A stretch of DNA of 64,000 bases from VAXT01 sp035318925 (GTDB taxonomy: Bacteria > Actinomycetota > Thermoleophilia > Gaiellales > Gaiellaceae): contig DATHDS010000021.1 of NCBI GenBank assembly GCA_035318925.1, positions 224,227 through 288,226 of the forward strand, read 5' to 3'. The notes below the pieces were generated by a model. It saw only the letters and a program-made list of their open reading frames with translations, searched no databases and was not told the origin of the DNA. Positions 1 through 8,145 of this stretch are shown one piece after another (position 1 is the first letter of the stretch; each line of letters opens with the position of its first letter). A program made the translations under genes and the position numbers.

Positions 1-413
1 GTCGAGTGGACCCCCGGCTCCGGCGGCGGCATTCCCATGACGCCGAGAAAAGGCGCGAGGTCGAGCTCCCGTCCGAGCGCGCGTCCAACGCCGTTGGCGA
101 GCGCCCAGTGGACGGCGTGATCCTCACCGCCCAGGGTGACTCCCCAGTCCCCGGCCTCGACCTCGTCCACGCGGACGGTGAGCGTCTGGCCGGGCCTCGC
201 CCCTCGCACGGCGATCGGCCCGGCAAGCGCATGTCCCGTGTCGAGCTCGGGCCTCTTCGCGACGAACTGCTCCTCCCGCGACAAGTCCCACCCGGCGTTC
301 GGCACGGAGATTCGAACCGAATCGCCCGGCTCGATCTCCAGCACGGGCTCGAGCTCACGAGAGAAGTAGCCGTGGAGCGTGCGCTGCTCGAGTGGCAGCT
401 CGTGGAGGGTCAC
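1..413 (-). CDS. Acetamidase/formamidase family protein, 5' part (cut by window edge)
   Basis: Reading leftward from a GTG at 413 gives 137 codons without a stop up to the window edge. The translation begins VTLHELPLEQRTLHGYFSRE and contains the GPIAVRGARPGQTLTVRVDE stretch and the GVMGMPPPEPGVHST stretch. These are the characteristic N-terminal blocks of the FmdA/AmdA amidohydrolase family, which releases ammonia from short amides. The GTG overlaps the stop of the upstream E1 beta gene (GTGA), so the gene is translationally coupled to the operon. About half of a typical 300-residue protein is visible. Substrate cannot be told from this part. Confidence 0.8.
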   Translation of the reverse strand, partial: MTLHELPLEQRTLHGYFSRELEPVLEIEPGDSVRISVPNAGWDLSREEQFVAKRPELDTGHALAGPIAVRGARPGQTLTVRVDEVEAGDWGVTLGGEDHAVHWALANGVGRALGRELDLAPFLGVMGMPPPEPGVHS

Positions 414-1387
414 TCGTACTCGAGCAGCTTCTCGACCGCGTCCACGACCCGCGCCACCGAGGGCATGTACGCGTCCTCGATCTGCCAGTACGGGTACGGC
501 ACGTCGTAACCGGTCACGCGGAGCACCGGGCCCCGCAGGTCGAGCATCGCCTTCTCGGCGAGGATCGCGGCCAGCTCGGCGCCGAAGCCCGCGGTGCGCG
601 GCGCCTCCTGGACGATCACGACCCGACCGGTCTTGGCCGCGGCGGCGAGCAGCGCGTCTTCGTCGAGGGGCTTCAGCGTGCGGATGTCGAGGATCTCGAC
701 CGCTGCGCGGCCCTCGAGCGCGTCCGCGGCCTGCTCGGCGAGCGGCACCATCGAGCCGTAAGCGACGAGGGTCACATCGTCGCCCCCCCGCACGGTGCGC
801 GCCTTGCCGAGCGGCACGACGTGCTCGCCCTCGGGGACCTCGCCGCGCAACGTCCGGTAATGGAGCTTGGGCTCGAAGATGACAACGGGGTCGGGGTCGC
901 GAATTGCAGCCGCGAGCAGGCCTTTTGCATCGCTCGGCGTGGAGGGGATCGCAACCTTGACGCCGGGCGTGTGTACGTAGTACGCCTCGGGCGAGTCGTC
1001 GTGCAGCTCCGGCGCGCGCACGCCGCCGCCGTAGGGCATCCGCACCGTGATCGGGAACTCCATCTTCCCGCCGGTCCGCCACCGGTAGCGGCCGACGTGG
1101 GTGATCAGCTGGTCGAGGGACGGATAGCTGAACGCGTCGTACTGCATCTCGCACACCGGCCGGAAGCCGGCCATGCAGAGCCCGACGGCGGTGCCCATGA
1201 TCCCGGCCTCGGCCAGTGGAGTGTCGACGCAGCGATCGGGGCCGAACTTGTCGAGCAAGCCGGCGGTCGCGCGAAAAACCCCACCGGCGCGGCCGACGTC
1301 CTCGCCCATGATCATGACGTCGGGGTCGCGCCCGAGCTCGACGTGGAAGCAGTCGTTGATCGCTTCGAGGAGGGTGAGCTCACTCAT
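410..1387 (-). CDS. 2-oxoacid dehydrogenase E1 component, beta subunit
   Basis: This 325-residue protein is the transketolase-like beta chain of a heterotetrameric thiamine-diphosphate E1. It decarboxylates a 2-oxoacid (pyruvate or branched chain) and hands the acyl group to lipoyl-E2. The start chosen, MSELTLLEAINDCF, sits 8 bp inside the end of the E1 alpha gene; a longer reading adds 29 arginine-rich residues that are only the alpha gene in another frame. The family blocks MIMGEDVGRAGGVF, DTPLAEAGIMGTAVG and LDIRTLKPLDED are intact. No E2 or E3 gene follows: the next gene is an amidase. The substrate is uncertain; this set is distinct from the complete complex at 41.8-45.3 kb. Confidence 0.9.
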   Translation of the reverse strand: MSELTLLEAINDCFHVELGRDPDVMIMGEDVGRAGGVFRATAGLLDKFGPDRCVDTPLAEAGIMGTAVGLCMAGFRPVCEMQYDAFSYPSLDQLITHVGRYRWRTGGKMEFPITVRMPYGGGVRAPELHDDSPEAYYVHTPGVKVAIPSTPSDAKGLLAAAIRDPDPVVIFEPKLHYRTLRGEVPEGEHVVPLGKARTVRGGDDVTLVAYGSMVPLAEQAADALEGRAAVEILDIRTLKPLDEDALLAAAAKTGRVVIVQEAPRTAGFGAELAAILAEKAMLDLRGPVLRVTGYDVPYPYWQIEDAYMPSVARVVDAVEKLLEYE

Positions 1388-2447
1388 CGAGGATCCTCCG
1401 GAGCTCGGCGAGGTCGGTCTCGAACGACGCCGGCGGGTCGGCCAGAGCGTGCTCGAAGAGCAGCGACACGTCACCGAGCGGCTCGGCCTCGGCGGCCGCG
1501 ATCCCGTCGCGCATGGCCTGCCCGGCCTCGGCTCGGATCGACTCGGCCATCTCGTCGGTCAGGATCCCGGCCCGGCGCAGGTAGCCCTCGTAGCGGCCGA
1601 CGCATTCGTTCTTGCGTTCCTCGGCGACGCGATCCATGTCGATGTACGCCTTCGGATCGTCAGCGGTGGCATGCGGCGCGGCGCGATAGCTGACCGCCTC
1701 GATGAAGGTCGGCCCCTCGCCGGCCCGTGCTCGCGCGACCGCCTCTCGCGTGACCTCGTAGACGGCGAGGATGTCCAGCCCGTCCACGCGCAGCCCCGGC
1801 ATGCCGTACCCGACCGCCTTGTCGGCGAGCGTCTGCGCACGCGTCTGCGCCTCGACGGGCGTCGAGATCGCCCAGCCGTTGTTGTTGCAGAAGAGAACCA
1901 GGGGCGCCCGCATGACCCCGGCGAAGTTCGCGCCTTCGTGGAACGCGCCTTCCGAGGTTGCGCCGTCGCCGAAATACGCGATCGCACATGCCTTCTCTCC
2001 GCGCAGCCGCTTCCCCCACGCGAGGCCCGCTGCATGCGGGACATGGGTCCCGATCGGCACGCAGATCGACGCGACGTTGTAATCCGCGGGGTTCCACCAG
2101 CCCGCGGGGTGGCCGCGCCACCAGGACAGAACCGTCGAGGCCGGCATTCCCCGCAGAAGCCCGATCGCCGACTCGCGGTAGCTCGGAAAGATCCAGTCGT
2201 CGTCCTCGAGCGCGTAGACGGAGCCCGCCTGCATCGCCTCGTGGTTCCAGAAGATCGCGTACGTGCCGATGCGGCCCTGGCTGTGGTAGACGACGGAGCG
2301 CTCGTCGTACGTGCGCAGGAGAACGAGCCCCCGGTAGAGCTCGACGAGATCGTGGTCGGTGAGCCCGTCGACCTCGCCGTCGGGCACCGACTCGCCGTCG
2401 CCGATCACGCGCCGGAGATCGCGCTCAGCAGGAAGAACCTGCGCCAT
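1380..2447 (-). CDS. 2-oxoacid dehydrogenase E1 component, alpha subunit
   Basis: The 355-residue product carries the thiamine-diphosphate binding motif GDG at residues 160-162 through NNN at 188-190, and the family block IPIGTHVPHAAGLAW before it. It pairs with the beta subunit gene, with which it overlaps by 8 bp. It would form the catalytic E1 of a pyruvate or branched-chain 2-oxoacid dehydrogenase. The gene lies 13 bp after a small membrane protein gene at the end of a MoxR/DUF58 cluster, so it may be read from the same leftward transcript. Bounds are secure; which 2-oxoacid is used is not. Confidence 0.9.
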   Translation of the reverse strand: MAQVLPAERDLRRVIGDGESVPDGEVDGLTDHDLVELYRGLVLLRTYDERSVVYHSQGRIGTYAIFWNHEAMQAGSVYALEDDDWIFPSYRESAIGLLRGMPASTVLSWWRGHPAGWWNPADYNVASICVPIGTHVPHAAGLAWGKRLRGEKACAIAYFGDGATSEGAFHEGANFAGVMRAPLVLFCNNNGWAISTPVEAQTRAQTLADKAVGYGMPGLRVDGLDILAVYEVTREAVARARAGEGPTFIEAVSYRAAPHATADDPKAYIDMDRVAEERKNECVGRYEGYLRRAGILTDEMAESIRAEAGQAMRDGIAAAEAEPLGDVSLLFEHALADPPASFETDLAELRRILDE

Positions 2448-2460
2448 TGCCCCCGCGAAT

Positions 2461-3066
2461 CTACCTCAGAGCTCGTGTGTGGCCCGCGGCGGTGCGCCGG
2501 ACGAGAACGCCCAGGAGCGCGAGTGCGCCGATCGCAGCCGCCACGCCGATCGCCTCGAGCGCGAGGCCGCCTCCGACAGAAGCAGCGGCGACGACGAGCA
2601 CGAGCGCGGCGACCGCGGCGGCCCCCACGCAGACTCCGAGGAGCTGCGCGAGACGGCGCTCGGCGATGGCCGGATCGCTCCACGCCGCGATCCGCCGCTC
2701 CACCGACCAGAAGGCGAGCTCCGCGACGAGGACGAGCCCGGCCGCGTAGACGGGCGCCGCCTCGTCCAGCGCCCGTCCCTGGGCCGCGAACAGCACGGCG
2801 TACTCGCCCCCGAGCGCCGCCAGCCCCCACCCGAGCGCCGCCGCCGAGCGGGTCGTGAGCCCGGCCGCCAGAAACGAGAGCGCGAGCCCGCCGAGCACGA
2901 GCGCCAGCCAGCGCAGGTGGAGATCCTGCACCGCGGGATACGACGCGAGAGCGGCCGCCGAGCCGAAGGCGGCGAGGCCCGTCGCTACGCGCGAACGACG
3001 CGAGCGTGGCGCCTGAATGCCCTCACCTCCTCGACGACCGCTTCCATCGGCACGCCTTCGCGCCAC
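2461..3066 (-). CDS. Hypothetical multi-pass membrane protein of the MoxR/DUF58 cluster
   Basis: The protein is rich in Ala, Leu and Val and has about four to five hydrophobic segments, starting near VATGLAAFGSAAALAS and ending in LGVLVRRTAAG. I do not recognise a family. The start is unclear. The GTG at 3066 would give an 82-bp overlap with the upstream DUF58 gene and an arginine-rich leader. An AGGAGGTGA Shine-Dalgarno-like run inside the DUF58 3' end lies just before an ATT codon at about 3018, so a rare start there is possible. Position at the end of a MoxR-DUF58 operon suggests a role in the same envelope process. Confidence 0.6.
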   Translation of the reverse strand: MARRRADGSGRRGGEGIQAPRSRRSRVATGLAAFGSAAALASYPAVQDLHLRWLALVLGGLALSFLAAGLTTRSAAALGWGLAALGGEYAVLFAAQGRALDEAAPVYAAGLVLVAELAFWSVERRIAAWSDPAIAERRLAQLLGVCVGAAAVAALVLVVAAASVGGGLALEAIGVAAAIGALALLGVLVRRTAAGHTRALR

Positions 3067-4256
3067 TCGACGATCGGCACGCCTAGAGCCGCGTACCGCG
3101 AGCGCAGAGCCTCGCGCCGCAGCCGCCAGAGCCGATAGGCGAGCCGCTCGGTCTCGGTCTCGCCCTCGTCCACGAACGGGAACGGCGACAGCTCGATCAC
3201 CGCCAGGTCGAAGCCGCGCCCGCGCAGGTCGATGAGCGCGCTCACCGCGCGCTCGTCGAGCAGCGGGCTGAGGGCGATCACGAGCGCGCGCGGCGGCAGC
3301 GTCCGCGGCGGAATCACGTTCAGGTCCTTCCAGGCGTAGCTGAGCAGGATCTCGGCGTCGAGGAGCGAGTCGACGATCCGGTAGAGCTGCGTCATCCCGC
3401 TCGACACGGTCAGCCAGTTCAGCACGCCCCCGAAGGCCACGAGCCCCACGCGATCCTTCTCCTCGAGGTAGTGCGTCGCAAGCGCGGCCGCAGCCCGCAC
3501 GCCGAGATCGAGCGTCCCCAGGTCTGCCCGCCGCGCCTCAGCGAAGGTATCGAGGAAGATGACGACGTCCGAGTTCCGCTCCGGGTGCGCCTCGTTCACC
3601 CAGGGGACGCCGCGCCTGGCCGTCGCCCGCCAGTTCACCCTTCGGACACGGTCGCCGCTCGTGAAGGGCCGCAGGTCGGCGAACTCGATTCCCTCGCCGC
3701 GCTGGCGCGCGACCTGGTTGCCGGAGAACGCCTGCGTCTCGAGCGGTCGCAGGAGCCGCTGGAGCGTCTCGCCCCTCGGATAGACCTTGAGCGCATGCGG
3801 CTCGCGGATCAGCCCCTCGAAGGCGACGAGGCCGAAGACGTCCCGCGAGCGCCAGAGAACCTCGCCGAGCTCGTAGGCGCCCCAGTGGAGGCAGCGAATC
3901 GGGAGCTGGATCTCCGGCTGCTCGTCGAAGGCGAGGCGAATGAGCCGCGGATTGGGGGCCCCGGTCTCGAGCCCCGGCGGCATCCTGAAGAGGAGCTCAA
4001 GGCGCTCGACGGGACGCCGCGCCGCGAGCTCGAGGTCGACGACAACGTCCCGTCCCTCGAGCTGGCGTTCACGGTCGAGCTCGACGTACAGCCGCAGCTC
4101 GGGCGGCTTTGCGAGCGCCAGGCCGACCGCGACGAGGACGGCGAACGGAGCGGCGAGCGCAGCGAGCTCCGGCCGTCCCAGCGCGAGCGCCGCCACCAGC
4201 CCGGCCGCCGCGAGCACCGGGTAGACGCGGAGCTTCGCCGTCGCCGCATGGCTCAC
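2985..4256 (-). CDS. DUF58 domain protein (von Willebrand A-like)
   Basis: Two N-terminal membrane segments (around VYPVLAAAGLVAALALG and LAALAAPFAVLVAVGLAL) are followed by a DUF58 domain. Its signature GEGIEFADLRPFTSGDRVR and NWRATARRGVPWVNE is intact, and a vWA-like fold begins at SDVVIFLDTFAE. DUF58 proteins normally act with an adjacent MoxR ATPase in assembling or chaperoning envelope or metal-binding proteins, and moxR lies immediately upstream. I chose the GTG at 4256. Another GTG at 4370 overlaps the moxR stop, but the sequence between is a decayed copy of the moxR 3' end read in another frame, so the longer N-terminus is probably an artefact. Confidence 0.85.
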   Translation of the reverse strand: MSHAATAKLRVYPVLAAAGLVAALALGRPELAALAAPFAVLVAVGLALAKPPELRLYVELDRERQLEGRDVVVDLELAARRPVERLELLFRMPPGLETGAPNPRLIRLAFDEQPEIQLPIRCLHWGAYELGEVLWRSRDVFGLVAFEGLIREPHALKVYPRGETLQRLLRPLETQAFSGNQVARQRGEGIEFADLRPFTSGDRVRRVNWRATARRGVPWVNEAHPERNSDVVIFLDTFAEARRADLGTLDLGVRAAAALATHYLEEKDRVGLVAFGGVLNWLTVSSGMTQLYRIVDSLLDAEILLSYAWKDLNVIPPRTLPPRALVIALSPLLDERAVSALIDLRGRGFDLAVIELSPFPFVDEGETETERLAYRLWRLRREALRSRYAALGVPIVEWREGVPMEAVVEEVRAFRRHARVVRA

Positions 4257-4352
4257 TCCGGAATGGGACGGCTCGGTACCTCGGCGAGGAGCTCGCGAAC
4301 GACGTCGTCTCCACGGCGGTGCTCGACCCACAGGCCCGGCTTCGGCCTCAGC
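4252..4352 (-). repeat. Degenerate tandem duplicate of the moxR 3' end
   Basis: Read leftward, this segment encodes KPGLWVEHRRGDDVVRELL...EVPSRPIPE and a stop. The true moxR C-terminus at 4367-4480 reads KPELWVERRRGADIVRELL...QVPTPPVERPVPQ and a stop. The DNA is also clearly related, including the GTGAGC at the junction. It is therefore a partial tandem duplication that pushed the DUF58 start away from the moxR stop. It is not in frame with moxR now. Confidence 0.85.
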
Positions 4353-4366
4353 CCTCGCCTTGTTGC

Positions 4367-5332
4367 TCACTGCGGAACTGGACGCTCGACCGGCGGAGTC
4401 GGCACCTGGTCGAGAAGCTCCCGAACGATGTCGGCTCCACGGCGGCGCTCGACCCACAGCTCGGGCTTCAACGTCAGCCGGTGCGCGAGGGCGGGCTCCG
4501 CGACGGCCTTTACGTCGTCAGGCGTCGCGTAGTCGCGCCCCGACAGCGCGGCGCGGCAGCGTGCGAGCTTGAGGAGAGCGAGCGAACCGCGCGGGCTGGC
4601 CCCGACCTGGACCCCCGGCGCGCTGCGCGTCGCGACGACCAGGTCGACGATGTAGTAGCCGAGGCTCTCCTCGAGGTGCACGTGCTCGACGGCCTGCTGC
4701 ATGTCCAGCACCGTCTGCCGGTCGACGATTTGATCCAGCCGGACCTCCTCCTCGGCCCGGTCGAGGCGCCGCTCGAGCATCTCCCACTCGTGCTCCCGCG
4801 CGGGGTAGCCGACGCCGATCCGCAGCACGAAGCGGTCGAGCTGCGCCTCGGGCAGCGGATAGGTGCCTTCGTACTCGATCGGGTTCTGCGTCGCGAGCAC
4901 GATGAACGGAGGCTCGAGTGGATGGGTCTCGTTCTCGATCGTGACCTGCCGCTCCTGCATCGCCTCGAGCAGCGCGGCCTGCGTCTTCGGGGGGGCCCGG
5001 TTGATCTCGTCCGAGAGCAGGATGTTCGCGAAGATCGGGCCGGGCCGGAACTCGAAGTCGCTCTCCCGCTGGTTGTAGATCGACGATCCGGTGACGTCGG
5101 CCGGCATCAGGTCCGGGGTGAACTGGATCCGCGAGAAGGTCATCCCGGTCACCGTGGCGAAGGAGCGCGCGATCAGCGTCTTCGCGAGCCCGGGAAAGTC
5201 CTCGATCAGGACGTGGCCGTCGGCGAGGATGCCGAGCAGGACGAGCTCGAGTGCGGCCCGCTTGCCGACGATCGCCCGCTCGACCTCGTTGAGGATCCGG
5301 TCGGCCTGTGTGGTGAGCTCGTCGATCGTCAT
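4367..5332 (-). CDS. MoxR family AAA+ ATPase
   Basis: The 321-residue product has the MoxR form of Walker A (EDFPGLAKT, about residues 45-53), Walker B and sensor regions (LLSDEINRAPPKTQAALLEAM), and the FIVLATQNPIEYEGTYPLPEAQLDRF block that is diagnostic of the family. The C-terminal lid domain is complete. MoxR ATPases act as chaperones with vWA or DUF58 partners, and the partner gene is directly downstream. The ATG at 5332 lies 4 bp after the stop of the upstream gene; a GTG/ATG six codons further up would overlap that gene. Confidence 0.9.
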   Translation of the reverse strand: MTIDELTTQADRILNEVERAIVGKRAALELVLLGILADGHVLIEDFPGLAKTLIARSFATVTGMTFSRIQFTPDLMPADVTGSSIYNQRESDFEFRPGPIFANILLSDEINRAPPKTQAALLEAMQERQVTIENETHPLEPPFIVLATQNPIEYEGTYPLPEAQLDRFVLRIGVGYPAREHEWEMLERRLDRAEEEVRLDQIVDRQTVLDMQQAVEHVHLEESLGYYIVDLVVATRSAPGVQVGASPRGSLALLKLARCRAALSGRDYATPDDVKAVAEPALAHRLTLKPELWVERRRGADIVRELLDQVPTPPVERPVPQ

Positions 5333-5336
5333 ATGA

Positions 5337-5792
5337 CTAGAGACGTTCAAGACGCTCGATTTTCCGTTCGATGTCGAGCAACCCGGGCCCGGGCGCCTGC
5401 CGGTTCTCGGGCGCGACTCGATCCGGCTCGACGAGCTCCCACAGCTCAGCGCCGACGAGGTCCCGCACCGCAGGGCTGCCCGAGTCGAGGCTCAGTCCAC
5501 GGCGCTCGAGGCGACCGGCCACGATCTCTCGGATCACCGGCCGCAGCCTGTAGTGGAGGTCGAACGAGCGTGCGGAGGCCATGTAGACCGTGCGCTCGAG
5601 GCGGTCCAGCTCGGCGATCCTGGGCAGCGGCGGCGGCTCCGGATCCAGCGCCAGCTCAATTTTCGACTGCTGCTCTCGCGGCACGACCTCGCGCAGCCAC
5701 GCGGCGACGGCGAGCAGAGCCATGCCGCCGAGGCCGAGCACGTAGATGTCGACCTCGAGCGCGTGCCGGCCCGGCGCGAGCGCGCGCGCCAC
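5337..5792 (-). CDS. Hypothetical membrane-anchored protein of the MoxR/DUF58/DUF4129 cluster
   Basis: At least one membrane segment (VLGLGGMALLAVAAWL) precedes a soluble charged region of about 110 residues ending in IERKIERLERL. The GTG at 5792 gives 151 residues. The same frame stays open upstream and encodes LIRLAGTWALCAVLATFALLVAR, which looks like a missing first membrane helix. The only possible start there is a CTG at 5852 that overlaps the stop of the preceding DUF4129 gene (CTGA). I do not recognise a named family, but a small helical protein in this position is common in actinobacterial MoxR operons. Confidence 0.65.
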   Translation of the reverse strand: MARALAPGRHALEVDIYVLGLGGMALLAVAAWLREVVPREQQSKIELALDPEPPPLPRIAELDRLERTVYMASARSFDLHYRLRPVIREIVAGRLERRGLSLDSGSPAVRDLVGAELWELVEPDRVAPENRQAPGPGLLDIERKIERLERL

Positions 5793-5848
5793 GAGCAGGG
5801 CGAACGTGGCGAGGACGGCGCAGAGGGCCCAGGTGCCCGCAAGCCGGA

Positions 5849-6730
5849 TCAGTGCGCGACCTCGACCTCGAGCTCGGCGCGCAGGCCGCTGAGCGCCTCG
5901 ATTGCGTCCTCCTTCATCCGGCCGTCGATCTCGTGCGGGCTGAACCGTGCCCGCTCGAAGAGCTTCGTCAGCCGGCGAGCCGAGTGGGCGCTCGCGTGGA
6001 TGACGTCCAGCATGCGCGCGAGGTACTCGAGCGGTGCCTCCGACTCGCGTCTCGGCACTCCGCCGGCGGCCATCGTCCGTTCCATCCGCGCGTAGGCACG
6101 AATGACCGCCTTGCGCGGGTCCCGCTCACCGTGCAGGTCGTCGAGCGTCTCGTCCAGCACCACGGTGAGCGCGACCGTGACCGGCACCTTCGGCAGCCAC
6201 TCGCGCCTCCTCCGCAAGGCGAGCAGGCCGATCGAACCGCCGAGGCCGAGGATGAGGCCACCGACGACGACCATCGGCAGCCAGCGAAACTGCGGTTTGT
6301 AGGACGGTGGTAGCGCACTCGGCTTCTGCTCGATCTTGCTCCTGGCGTGCGGCTGCGTCACCGGCGGCGTTTTCGACGCCGGGCTGTGCCGAAAGCCTGG
6401 GATCCCCCGCGTGACGGAGACCACCAAGAGCACGAGGACGAGGCCAAGAAAGCCGAATGACCGGACCCGGAGCCCTCCACGTCGCGGGCCTTCCCGGACC
6501 TTCTTCGCGCGGCCCAGGAACATGCTCCAGGCGTACAGCAGGAAGCCGGCCGGGACCGCAAGCAGGGCGAGCGTCACGACGTAGTCGATGAGCAGCGTCG
6601 GCGCATGGGCGCTCGGCTGGCTGTCACCTCCCGCCGGGGCACGGCCCGCCGCCGCGATCGCGACCACTGCGAGCAGCCCGAACAGGCCTCCTACCGCCGC
6701 CAAAGCCCGCCACGAGCGCTCCTCCCGCAT
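5849..6730 (-). CDS. DUF4129 domain membrane protein
   Basis: The 293-residue protein has four membrane segments: LAAVGGLFGLLAVVAIAAAG, IDYVVTLALLAVPAGFLLYAW, FLGLVLVLLVVSV and PMVVVGGLILGLGGSIGLLAL. A cytosolic C-terminal domain with AVIRAYARMERTMAAGGVPRR and EAPLEYLARML follows. That last block is the DUF4129 signature, found at the C-terminus of transglutaminase-like proteins or alone beside MoxR and DUF58 genes. It is 9 bp downstream of the lipid kinase gene. The exact role is unknown. Confidence 0.8.
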   Translation of the reverse strand: MREERSWRALAAVGGLFGLLAVVAIAAAGRAPAGGDSQPSAHAPTLLIDYVVTLALLAVPAGFLLYAWSMFLGRAKKVREGPRRGGLRVRSFGFLGLVLVLLVVSVTRGIPGFRHSPASKTPPVTQPHARSKIEQKPSALPPSYKPQFRWLPMVVVGGLILGLGGSIGLLALRRRREWLPKVPVTVALTVVLDETLDDLHGERDPRKAVIRAYARMERTMAAGGVPRRESEAPLEYLARMLDVIHASAHSARRLTKLFERARFSPHEIDGRMKEDAIEALSGLRAELEVEVAH

Positions 6731-6739
6731 GACGTCACA

Positions 6740-7606
6740 CTAGATGAGCACGAGCGCTGCTCCGCGCTCCGCCTCGAAAATCGCCGAGGTCACGTCACCC
6801 AGATCCTCGCCGTCGGCCTGCAGCGGCATCGGCGCGTCGGTGACGACCTCGATCCGGTCGAGGTCGTGTCCGTAGACGATGCGCCTCGCATTGGGCTGTC
6901 CTCTGCCGAGGAACGCCTGGACGAGCAGCCGGGGTAGATCGACGGGCCTGACGCCGCGCGGAGCAACGAGGTCGAGGCCGAGCTCGAAACGCGCCTCGGG
7001 GGCGATGCGGACCGGGACCGGCCCCGCATAGGTGTAGGGATCGCCGTTCGCGACGAGGGCGAAAGCCACCCGGCCGCGACCCAGGATCTCCAGAGCCGGC
7101 TCGAAGCGTCCGCGCCTTTCGGCCAGCATGCGCACGAGCTCCCAGGCGAACACCGCGTTGCCCGCACGGGAGCCGTCGTCCGAGCGCCCGCGCGCCTCGT
7201 GGCGGCGGATCGCCTCGGCGTCGATACCGATGCCCGCCGCGAACCCAAACCGGCGCCCGTTGACCCGGCCGAGGGAGATTCTCCTGGTGCGACCGGCGAC
7301 GAGCTGCTCCGCAGCGCGGACGGCATCACCCGGCAGGCCGAGCGCACGAGGGAGCACGTTGGCGCCGCCGCCGGGGACGAAGCCGACAGGAGTCTCGGAG
7401 TCGATCCCGTTCAGCACCTCGTTGTAGCCGCCATCTCCGGAGAAGACGTAGACCGCCTCGGCGCCGCGGGCCTCACGGGCGAGCTCGGTCGCGTGACCGC
7501 GATGCTCGGTGCGCCGGATCTCGACATCCCCGAGCGCGCGGGCCACCTGCTCGATGCCCTCCTCGGTGACGCTGCTCGCGAACGGGTTGACGACGAGGAG
7601 CCGCAG
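6740..7606 (-). CDS. Diacylglycerol/sphingosine kinase-like lipid kinase, probable CTG start
   Basis: The DAGK catalytic fold is clear: the glycine-rich nucleotide loop SGDGGYNEVLNGI and the FVPGGGANVLPRALGLP block are both present. Such enzymes phosphorylate lipid alcohols at the inner membrane face. A GTG start at 7546 would cut off the fold. The same frame reads upstream as LRLLVVNPFASSVTEEGIEQ, which contains the expected N-terminal VNPFA motif of the family. The only candidate start is CTG at 7606, eight bases after a GAGGGA ribosome-binding site that overlaps the previous stop. I therefore annotate from the CTG (289 residues). Confidence 0.82.
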   Translation of the reverse strand: MRLLVVNPFASSVTEEGIEQVARALGDVEIRRTEHRGHATELAREARGAEAVYVFSGDGGYNEVLNGIDSETPVGFVPGGGANVLPRALGLPGDAVRAAEQLVAGRTRRISLGRVNGRRFGFAAGIGIDAEAIRRHEARGRSDDGSRAGNAVFAWELVRMLAERRGRFEPALEILGRGRVAFALVANGDPYTYAGPVPVRIAPEARFELGLDLVAPRGVRPVDLPRLLVQAFLGRGQPNARRIVYGHDLDRIEVVTDAPMPLQADGEDLGDVTSAIFEAERGAALVLI

Positions 7607-7607
7607 G

Positions 7608-8087
7608 CTATCCCTCGGAGATGGGCCCGAGGTCGTAGCCCTCGAACTTCATCTCTTCGGCGGCTTCCGCGATCTGACGCACCGCCGTGTTCTGTGGAAT
7701 CGACTGGTTGAACCTGGCGACGGCGGCGGAGTCGCCCCGCTCGGCGGCTCCTCGGAGCTCCTCGAGATCGTCCGCATACGCGCGCATGCCTGCCACGAGC
7801 TGGTCGTTCTTCGCGGCGATGGAGCCCGGCGGCTTTGCGTCATCGAGCTGGTCGGCGGCGCGTCTCAGCTCGCGCTGGGCTTCGGCGACACGCGCCGCCA
7901 GGAGGCTCGTCGAGGTCACGTTCGTCTTCCGAAACGCGTCCTGCACGTCGGCGTACACGGCGCGCACTTTCTTCTCGTACTCCGGCTTCGACAACGTGCC
8001 TCCGTCTCCGCCGCGGGGGACGAGGAGGATGGCCGCGAGCGCCACGACGGCGACGACGGCGCCGGCAAGCACTCGACGGCGAGACAT
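7608..8087 (-). CDS. Hypothetical secreted or membrane-anchored helical protein
   Basis: An N-terminal signal-anchor (RRRVLAGAVVAVVALAAILLV) is followed by about 130 mostly helical residues with many Ala, Glu, Arg and Asp. No lipobox cysteine is visible. It is the first gene of the leftward block that continues into the lipid kinase, whose start overlaps this stop. No family is recognised. Confidence 0.7.
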   Translation of the reverse strand: MSRRRVLAGAVVAVVALAAILLVPRGGDGGTLSKPEYEKKVRAVYADVQDAFRKTNVTSTSLLAARVAEAQRELRRAADQLDDAKPPGSIAAKNDQLVAGMRAYADDLEELRGAAERGDSAAVARFNQSIPQNTAVRQIAEAAEEMKFEGYDLGPISEG

Positions 8088-8105
8088 GTTTCGAAGTCTA
8101 GGGAG

Positions 8106-8132
8106 GAGAGGCCGGCCGTAAGCCGGCCTCTC
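8106..8132. terminator. Perfect 11-bp hairpin between convergent-spaced leftward genes
   Basis: GAGAGGCCGGC and GCCGGCCTCTC are separated by five bases. The hairpin lies 14 bp past the stop of the large secreted protein gene read leftward. There is no T-run, so it may be a weak or Rho-assisted terminator, or only mark the gap. Confidence 0.55.
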
Positions 8133-8145
8133 CCAATCCCAGTCT

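Noticed and set aside
4109..6313. Open frame of 734 codons on the plus strand
   Set aside because: It is antisense to DUF58, moxR and DUF4129, whose proteins have clear family motifs; the plus-strand product is low-complexity Arg-rich.
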